Below, piece after piece: positions 1-4,287 of a stretch of 9,601 nt of DNA. The translations under genes were made by a program, and so were the position numbers. Origin of the DNA: Candidatus Rokuibacteriota bacterium (GTDB taxonomy: Bacteria > Methylomirabilota > Methylomirabilia > Rokubacteriales > JACPHL01); NCBI GenBank assembly GCA_016188625.1, contig JACPHL010000049.1:1-9601 (forward strand). The letters run 5' to 3'. Within the stretch, counting starts at the first letter, position 1; each line of letters begins with the position of its first letter. The notes under the pieces were generated by a model. That model worked only from the letters and a program-made list of their open reading frames with translations, did not search any database and was not told the origin of the DNA.

Positions 1-1363
1 CGGCCAGCCGGGCCGAGTCCAGCCGGTTCATCTGCCCGGCGCCCACCCCCACCACCTGGTCGGCGGTGGCCAGCACGATGGCGTTGGACTTGACGTGCTT
101 GGCGACCTTCCAGGCGAAGCGGAGGGCGCTCCACTCGGCCTCGGTCGGCTGGCGGCGGGTCACCACCTTCAGGCTCGAGGGGTCGAGGTCGGCCAGGTCC
201 GGCCCCTGGACCAGGAGCCCGCCCGCCACGCTCCTGAGATCGAGCGCCGTGGGCACCGGGCGATCGAGCGGGAGCTCGAGGACGCGGAGCTTCTTCTTGG
301 TGCGGCGCAGCTCTTCGAGCGCCGCCTCCGTGAAGGTCGGGGCGAAGAGGATCTCGAGCAGGATCCCCGCGAGGGCCTCGGCCAGGGCCGGCTCCACCGG
401 CCGGTTCACCCCGACGATCCCGCCGTAGATCGAGACCGGGTCCGAGGCACGGGCCTTCCCGAAGGCCTCCACGACATCGGCCCCCAGGGCGGCCCCGCAC
501 GGGTTGGTGTGCTTGATGACGACGCACGCCGGCTCGGCGAACTCCTGGAGGAGACCGAGGGCGGCCGAGAGGTCGAGGAGGTTGTTGTACGACAGCTCAG
601 GGCCGTGGAGCTGGCGGGCCGCGCCGAGGCCGCCCGGCGCGCCCAGGGGGCGGTAGAAGGCCGCGGCCTGGTGCGGGTTCTCGCCGTAGCGGAGGGGCTC
701 CCGCCGCTCGGCCTCGACCCGGAGGAGCGGCGGGAAGACGGGCGGCGCCTCGGCGGCGGGCGCGCGGGTGGCCGCCGGCTCCCGGAGCCAGGCCGCGATC
801 GCGGCGTCGTACTGGGCGGTCCGCCGGAAGGCCTCCCGGGCCAGGCGGAGCCGGGTCTCGGCCGACAGGCTCCCGCCGCTCGCCCTCAGCTCCTCGAGGA
901 CCGGCCCGTACTGGGCCGGGTCCACCAGGATCGCGACCGCCGCATGGTTCTTCGCGGCGGCGCGGATCAGGGTCGGGCCGCCGATGTCGATCTGCTCGAT
1001 CACCTCCTCGAAGCCGACGCCGGGGCGCCGGGCGGTCTCCTCGAACGGGTAGAGGTTGACGGCGACGAGGTCGATCGGGGCGATCTTCTGCTCGGCGAGC
1101 TGGGCCAGGTGCTCGGGCCGGTCGCGGCGGGCCAGGATCGCCCCGTGGATGGCCGGATGGAGGGTCTTGACGCGGCCGTCCAGCATCTCCGGGAAGCCGG
1201 TGAGCCCCGACACCTCGCGGACCGCGAGCCCAGCCCCGACGAGGGCGCGGGCGGTCCCGCCGGTCGAGATCAGCTCCACCCCCAGGTCGGCCAGCCCGCG
1301 GGCCAGTTCCACGATCCCGGTCTTGTCCGAGACGCTCAGGAGAGCGCGCTGAATCCGGCTCAT
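1..1363 (-). CDS. purH: Bifunctional AICAR transformylase / IMP cyclohydrolase (3' end cut by window)
   Basis: PurH performs the last two steps of de novo purine synthesis in the cytoplasm: formylation of AICAR from 10-formyl-THF, then ring closure to IMP. Seen: the N-terminal IMP cyclohydrolase domain begins MSRIQRALLSVSDKTG and contains the GRVKTLHP motif (K66, H69). The AICAR transformylase domain contains VIKHTNPCG with the catalytic K284-H285 pair. The last visible residues include HVKSNAIVLA and GVGAGQMNRLDSAR, strongly conserved in the family. There are 454 codons visible without a stop; the family is usually about 515-530 residues, so roughly 60-75 residues lie beyond the left edge. 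The start ATG overlaps the purN stop as ATGA, with AGGGAGGG (1374 to 1367, minus strand) just upstream inside purN, so translation is probably coupled to purN. No missing key residue was seen. Confidence 0.97.
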   Translation of the reverse strand, partial: MSRIQRALLSVSDKTGIVELARGLADLGVELISTGGTARALVGAGLAVREVSGLTGFPEMLDGRVKTLHPAIHGAILARRDRPEHLAQLAEQKIAPIDLVAVNLYPFEETARRPGVGFEEVIEQIDIGGPTLIRAAAKNHAAVAILVDPAQYGPVLEELRASGGSLSAETRLRLAREAFRRTAQYDAAIAAWLREPAATRAPAAEAPPVFPPLLRVEAERREPLRYGENPHQAAAFYRPLGAPGGLGAARQLHGPELSYNNLLDLSAALGLLQEFAEPACVVIKHTNPCGAALGADVVEAFGKARASDPVSIYGGIVGVNRPVEPALAEALAGILLEILFAPTFTEAALEELRRTKKKLRVLELPLDRPVPTALDLRSVAGGLLVQGPDLADLDPSSLKVVTRRQPTEAEWSALRFAWKVAKHVKSNAIVLATADQVVGVGAGQMNRLDSARLA

Positions 1364-2016
1364 GATCCCTCCCTGATGATCACCCGCCGCCCCTGGATCT
1401 CCAGGCGCCCCTCGACGAAGAGCTGGATCGCCCGGGGGTAGATCTTGTGCTCCTCGGCCAGGATCCGGGCCGAGAGGGTCTCCTCGGTGTCGTCGTCGAG
1501 GACCGGGACCGCCGCCTGGAGGATGATCGGCCCGGTGTCCACGCCCTCGTCCACGAAGTGGGCGGTCGCCCCGCTGATCTTCGCGCCGTAGGCCAGGGCC
1601 TGACGCTGGGCGTGGAGCCCGGGGAAGCTCGGCAGGAGCGCCGGGTGGATGTTCAGGATCCGGTGCCGGTAGGCGGCGATGAAGCCCGGGGTCAGGAGGC
1701 GCATGAACCCCGCCAGGCAGACCAGCTCGACTTTGTGCTCATCCAGGACGGCCAGCATGGCCCGGTCGAAGGCCTCCCGGTCCGGGTGCTGGCGGGGATC
1801 GACGAAGACCGCCTTGGCCCCGTGGCGGCGGGCGCGGTCGAGGGCCTGGGCGTCGGCCCGGTCGCTCACCACGACCACGACGCGGGCGGCGAGCCGGCCG
1901 GCGTCGATGGCGTCGAGGATCGCCTGGAGATTACTCCCCCGCCCCGACGCCAGCACCCCCACCCGCAGGTGCTCGCCCCTCGTCTTCTGTCCGCGCTCGC
2001 GCCCCGGCTCGCCCAT
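1360..2016 (-). CDS. purN: Phosphoribosylglycinamide formyltransferase (GAR transformylase)
   Basis: PurN transfers a formyl group from 10-formyl-THF to GAR, the third step of purine synthesis. The 218-residue protein shows the phosphate-binding loop ASGRGSNLQAI (about residues 23-33), the hydrophobic LVCLAGFMRLL strand/turn, the catalytic region LNIHPALLPSFPG with N122 and H124, and D160 in FVDEGVDTGP. These match E. coli N106, H108 and D144 with a constant offset of 16, so the protein has a 16-residue N-terminal extension rich in charged residues. An in-frame TAA at 2034-2032 limits the gene, making ATG 2016 the first possible start; a GTG at 1962 (residue 19) would give a family-like N-terminus and cannot be excluded. 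The stop overlaps the purH start (ATGA), so purN and purH form an operon. Confidence 0.96.
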   Translation of the reverse strand: MGEPGRERGQKTRGEHLRVGVLASGRGSNLQAILDAIDAGRLAARVVVVVSDRADAQALDRARRHGAKAVFVDPRQHPDREAFDRAMLAVLDEHKVELVCLAGFMRLLTPGFIAAYRHRILNIHPALLPSFPGLHAQRQALAYGAKISGATAHFVDEGVDTGPIILQAAVPVLDDDTEETLSARILAEEHKIYPRAIQLFVEGRLEIQGRRVIIREGS

Positions 2017-2030
2017 GGCCCCAGCGCGGA

Positions 2031-2036
2031 ATTATA
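2031..2036 (-). promoter_or_regulatory. Probable -10 box of the purN-purH operon
   Basis: The minus strand reads TATAAT here, a perfect sigma-70 type -10 hexamer, 14 nt upstream of the purN ATG. A 17-nt spacer places a poor -35 (TTTCCT, 2059 to 2054) upstream. The predicted transcription start, about position 2024, would leave a leader of only about 8 nt with no Shine-Dalgarno. AAGGAGG (2043 to 2037) lies directly upstream of the -10 box, 20 nt from the ATG, so it would be outside the transcript and is badly spaced in any case. Confidence 0.5.
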
Positions 2037-2088
2037 CCTCCTTCTCGAGGTGCAGGAAACCCACCGGCCGAATTCAGCCCACCACCTC

Positions 2089-2925
2089 TCAGCTCCCCGG
2101 CAGACCGAGCGGCAATGGCCGGTACGGGTCATGGCGATACTGAAGCGCCTCGGGCATCCACTTCGTGAGCTGCCGAGCCCTCGTGCCCGGCGCCGGATGC
2201 GTGGACATGAACTCCGGAATCCTGCTGCCCTTTTCACGCTCCATCCGCTCCCACAATTCGACCGCGGCCCGAGGGTCGTAGCCGCCCTTCGCCGCGAGGA
2301 TCAGGCCGATGTAATCCGCCTCGGTTTCGTGGAGCCGGCTATAGGGGAGAAGAACGCCGAAGGTCACGCCGAGGCCGAACGCCGCATGGACGTACGGCGC
2401 ACTCCGCGACGACGCCAGAGCCAGTCCGAGCGAGGTCTCGGTCAACTGAGCGGCCATCACCTGGGAGAATCGCTCACCCCCATGCCGCGCGATGGCGTGG
2501 CCGGCCTCATGCCCGATGACCGCGGCCAGCTTGTCATCGCTCTCCGCGAAATTCAACATGCCGCTGAACATGACCATCTTGCCGCCCGGGTAGATGCCGG
2601 CGTTGATGGTCTTCGGTTCATCGATGATCGTGTGCTCCCACTGATACCGGCGATCCCAGCCAGACGCCTTCACCACACGAGAGAACACCTCCGAGACGCG
2701 CTCGTGCATCCGGTCGGCCTCGGGCGACGAACCCCGCTCGATGGTACGACGGCCGCGTTGGCGAACGGCGGACAGGAAGTCGCGGTATGCCTGAAGACCG
2801 AGTCGAGCCTCCGCGTCCGAAGAGAGGAACATGAGCTGGCGACGGCTGGTGAGCGGGGTGCTGGCGCAGCCCGACCAGATCACGCTCCCTGTCGCGAGGT
2901 AACCGAGAAGTTGGCGCCGCGTCAA
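2089..2925 (-). CDS. M48-family zinc metalloprotease, lipoprotein (Oma1/LoiP-like)
   Basis: Predicted membrane-anchored peptidase of the bacterial M48 family, which degrades misfolded or assembly-defective envelope proteins. Seen: HEAGH (H139, E140, H143) as the zinc-binding HEXXH, E200 in HETEADYIG as the likely third ligand, and the family STHPAPGTR motif near residue 241. The N-terminus MTRRQLLGYLATGSVIWSGC resembles a Tat signal (TRRQLLG) joined to a lipobox with C20 as the acylated cysteine, although W at -3 is atypical. The start is TTG at 2925, chosen because GAGGAG (2938 to 2933, minus strand) lies 7 nt upstream; a GTG at 2929 is in another frame. The 278-residue length is normal for single-domain M48 lipoproteins. 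It follows the TPR lipoprotein gene by 4 nt, with its ribosome site inside that gene's last codons, so the two are co-translated. The exact substrate is unknown. Confidence 0.9.
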   Translation of the reverse strand: MTRRQLLGYLATGSVIWSGCASTPLTSRRQLMFLSSDAEARLGLQAYRDFLSAVRQRGRRTIERGSSPEADRMHERVSEVFSRVVKASGWDRRYQWEHTIIDEPKTINAGIYPGGKMVMFSGMLNFAESDDKLAAVIGHEAGHAIARHGGERFSQVMAAQLTETSLGLALASSRSAPYVHAAFGLGVTFGVLLPYSRLHETEADYIGLILAAKGGYDPRAAVELWERMEREKGSRIPEFMSTHPAPGTRARQLTKWMPEALQYRHDPYRPLPLGLPGS

Positions 2926-2929
2926 ACAC

Positions 2930-3445
2930 CTACTCCTCGCAGATCTCGCGGATCTGCTCCTGGATCAGCTCCCCTCCCCGAAACATCCGTTCCTTGACGC
3001 GCCTGCACCTCGGGTCGGCGGAGGCGAGCGGCTCGGCCTCAACCCGCACGACGCCATCGGTGGAGTCGTAGTACACGGGCTTGCCCGTCTCCGCCGCCTC
3101 ACGCCCGGCCCGCGCGGCGATCTCGGCGACTTCCGGCGGTACCGGAGGTCCTTCTCCGCCGGATCGCGCCGCGATCGCGGCTTTCACGTCCGAGACCGCC
3201 TTTTGGTATTGGGGATTGTCCGGATCGGTAGCCAGGGCCTGCTCGAAGGCGGCGAGCGCTGCCCGATACTGGCCCTGGTCGTAGTGCTTGAGTCCGAGCC
3301 GGTAAGCCTCTCTGTCTGCGGTGGTGGCGGCGCACCCGATCAGCCAGAGACCTAACAGGAATAGGAGCGCAAGCCGCAGCGGGGGTGCAGCGAGGCAGAG
3401 TCTCAGCAGCCGCTCAACACCATCGGACCGGCGCGAAATCGCCAT
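2930..3445 (-). CDS. Small TPR-containing lipoprotein
   Basis: 171-residue envelope lipoprotein of no assigned specific role. Residues 1-37 form a basic n-region, a long hydrophobic stretch (LRLALLFLLGLWLIG) and a good lipobox LIGC with C38; A39 at +2 predicts outer-membrane sorting. Residues about 44-85 (AYRLGLKHYDQGQYRAALAAFEQAL, then ATDPDNPQ) match a tetratricopeptide repeat, usually a protein-protein contact surface. The C-terminal half has no repeat and carries two cysteines near the end (PRCRRVKERM and IREICEE) that could form a disulphide. ATG 3445 is preceded by GGAGAGG 4 nt upstream. The protease gene begins 4 nt after the stop, so the lipoprotein may act as adaptor or scaffold for it; this is inference from context. 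Confidence 0.85.
   Translation of the reverse strand: MAISRRSDGVERLLRLCLAAPPLRLALLFLLGLWLIGCAATTADREAYRLGLKHYDQGQYRAALAAFEQALATDPDNPQYQKAVSDVKAAIAARSGGEGPPVPPEVAEIAARAGREAAETGKPVYYDSTDGVVRVEAEPLASADPRCRRVKERMFRGGELIQEQIREICEE
2933..2938 (-). promoter_or_regulatory. Ribosome binding site deciding the TTG start of the M48 protease
   Basis: The minus strand reads GAGGAG, 7 nt before TTG 2925. These bases are also the final two Glu codons of the upstream lipoprotein gene. No ATG or GTG in the same frame lies near, so this site is the main reason for accepting the TTG start. Confidence 0.65.
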
Positions 3446-3468
3446 GTCGCCTCTCCGGCTGTCTCCCA

Positions 3469-3474
3469 GTGTAC
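3469..3474 (-). promoter_or_regulatory. Possible -10 box for the lipoprotein-protease operon
   Basis: The minus strand reads TACACT (4 of 6 matches to TATAAT), 23 nt before the lipoprotein ATG. It would give a leader of roughly 17 nt that includes the GGAGAGG site. No convincing -35 box is found at the right spacing, so the call is weak. Confidence 0.25.
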
Positions 3475-3476
3475 CA

Positions 3477-3496
3477 CGCCGGCCACGGGGCCGGCG
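3477..3496. repeat. Perfect 8-bp inverted repeat in the divergent intergenic region
   Basis: CGCCGGCC, a 4-nt loop (ACGG), then GGCCGGCG form a perfect hairpin. It sits in the 146-bp gap between the minus-strand lipoprotein operon and the plus-strand HEPN gene. It could be an operator or a structure in readthrough RNA. No T-run follows on either strand, so it is not a typical intrinsic terminator. GC-rich DNA produces such palindromes by chance fairly often. Confidence 0.4.
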
Positions 3497-3579
3497 GCTG
3501 TGCCCCTGATGGCCTCAAGAGATAGGCGGCAGCGCGATCGCGGCCAGGAAACCCCAGGCCCACTTCCCACGGGATGACC

Positions 3580-3585
3580 TATAAT
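3580..3585 (+). promoter_or_regulatory. Probable -10 box of the HEPN-MNT-SNF2-SWIM-YgiT operon
   Basis: A perfect TATAAT lies with its last base 6 nt before ATG 3592. With the usual spacing from -10 to +1, transcription would start at or next to this ATG, giving a leaderless mRNA. No good -35 box is seen 16-18 nt upstream. This argues against the more upstream in-frame ATG at 3574, which would place the -10 box inside the coding region. Confidence 0.5.
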
Positions 3586-3591
3586 GGTGGC

Positions 3592-3975
3592 ATGCGCCAG
3601 GAGATCGCGCGTCTTCTCAAGCAGGCCGACCGGGATCTCGAAAACGCTCGCAAGAGCCTCACGATCCAAGCCTACGAGGTCTCGGCGTTCCTGGCGCAGC
3701 AGGCGGTCGAAAAGTACCTGAAGGGGGCGTGGGTTCTCCTCAAAAAGGAACCTGCCCCCCACACTCACTCGCTCACGGAGCTCGGCGACGGCGTGGGGAT
3801 CCCGCCCGAGCTTCGGCGGCACCTCGCCGACCTCACCCCCGACTACACCGTGAGCCGCTATCCCAACGCAGCCAACGCCATCCCCTACGAGCTCTACGAC
3901 GAGGCCACGGCCCGGGCCAAGGTGGAGCGCGCGGAAGAGGTCATCCGGTGGCTCAGGACGAGGATCCCAAAGTAG
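3592..3975 (+). CDS. HEPN domain protein (putative toxin partner of the adjacent MNT nucleotidyltransferase)
   Basis: A 127-residue all-helical HEPN domain protein (PF05168-like). Recognised features are the N-terminal helix RQEIARLLKQADRDLENAR, the AFLAQQAVEKYLKGAWVLL helix, PHTHSLTEL, and DYTVSRYPNA with PYELYDEATA near the C-terminus. HEPN proteins commonly pair with MNT nucleotidyltransferases, often as toxin and antitoxin. The classic HEPN ribonuclease motif RX4-6H is not present here: neither histidine of PHTHSL nor the one in RRHLADL has a suitably placed arginine. RNase activity is therefore not supported by the sequence. ATG 3592 is preferred to ATG 3574 because the protein family starts here and a TATAAT box lies between the two. 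The 3' end overlaps the MNT gene by 28 nt, indicating coupled translation. Confidence 0.88.
   Translation: MRQEIARLLKQADRDLENARKSLTIQAYEVSAFLAQQAVEKYLKGAWVLLKKEPAPHTHSLTELGDGVGIPPELRRHLADLTPDYTVSRYPNAANAIPYELYDEATARAKVERAEEVIRWLRTRIPK
3933..3940 (+). promoter_or_regulatory. Ribosome binding site deciding the GTG start of the MNT gene
   Basis: GGAAGAGG lies inside the HEPN gene, 7 nt before GTG 3948. This spacing is good and supports the GTG start over the far upstream ATG at 3729, whose extra residues are an out-of-frame reading of the HEPN gene. Confidence 0.6.
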
Positions 3976-4271
3976 CCGCCTTCGTGCGCGACCACCTCCC
4001 CCGGCTCCGGGAGCGCTTCGCCCCCCTCCGGGTCATCCTCTTCGGCTCTCGAGCCCGCGGCGAGGCTCTCTCGACCAGCGATCTTGACCTGATCCTCATC
4101 TCGCCGTGCTTCGCCTCGGTGCCCTTCCTCGAGCGTCCTGTCAAGATCCTCGAAAGCCTCGGCTACCCCGGCGGGCTCGAGTTGCTCTGCTATACCCCCG
4201 AGGAGTTCGAGGCCAAGCGCGAGGAGATGGGCATAGTCCGCGTCGCCGTCATGGAAGGGATCGAGCTTTAG
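3948..4271 (+). CDS. MNT-type minimal nucleotidyltransferase (putative antitoxin of HEPN)
   Basis: A 107-residue Pol-beta superfamily nucleotidyltransferase. The catalytic core is VILFGSRARGEALSTSDLDL with G33-S34 and metal-binding D45 and D47. The third acidic residue is probably E78 in GLELLCYTPEEFE, where related MNT proteins more often have Asp. In characterised HEPN/MNT pairs the MNT protein neutralises the HEPN partner, in some cases by transferring AMP to a tyrosine. The C-terminus VRVAVMEGIEL is typical of the family. GTG 3948 is chosen as start because it has a good ribosome site and yields a normal family length. The gene overlaps HEPN by 28 nt and is followed after 16 nt by the SNF2 helicase gene. 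Confidence 0.9.
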   Translation: MAQDEDPKVAAFVRDHLPRLRERFAPLRVILFGSRARGEALSTSDLDLILISPCFASVPFLERPVKILESLGYPGGLELLCYTPEEFEAKREEMGIVRVAVMEGIEL

Positions 4272-4287
4272 CGCGGACCTTCCTTCA

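Noticed and set aside
95-1441. 448-codon open frame on the plus strand
   Set aside because: It is the antisense of purH in the same codon phase; its translation has no recognisable domain, while the minus strand gives a clear PurH.
2618-2929. Minus-strand frame starting at GTG 2929
   Set aside because: It is out of frame with the M48 protease, which has a lipoprotein signal and HEXXH from TTG 2925.
1447-2997. 516-codon plus-strand frame
   Set aside because: It spans antisense to purN and the M48 protease, both of which have intact catalytic motifs; the frame is a GC-driven shadow.
3729-3947. Upstream extension of the MNT gene to ATG 3729
   Set aside because: These residues are an out-of-frame reading of the HEPN gene; GTG 3948 has a good ribosome site and gives the normal family length.
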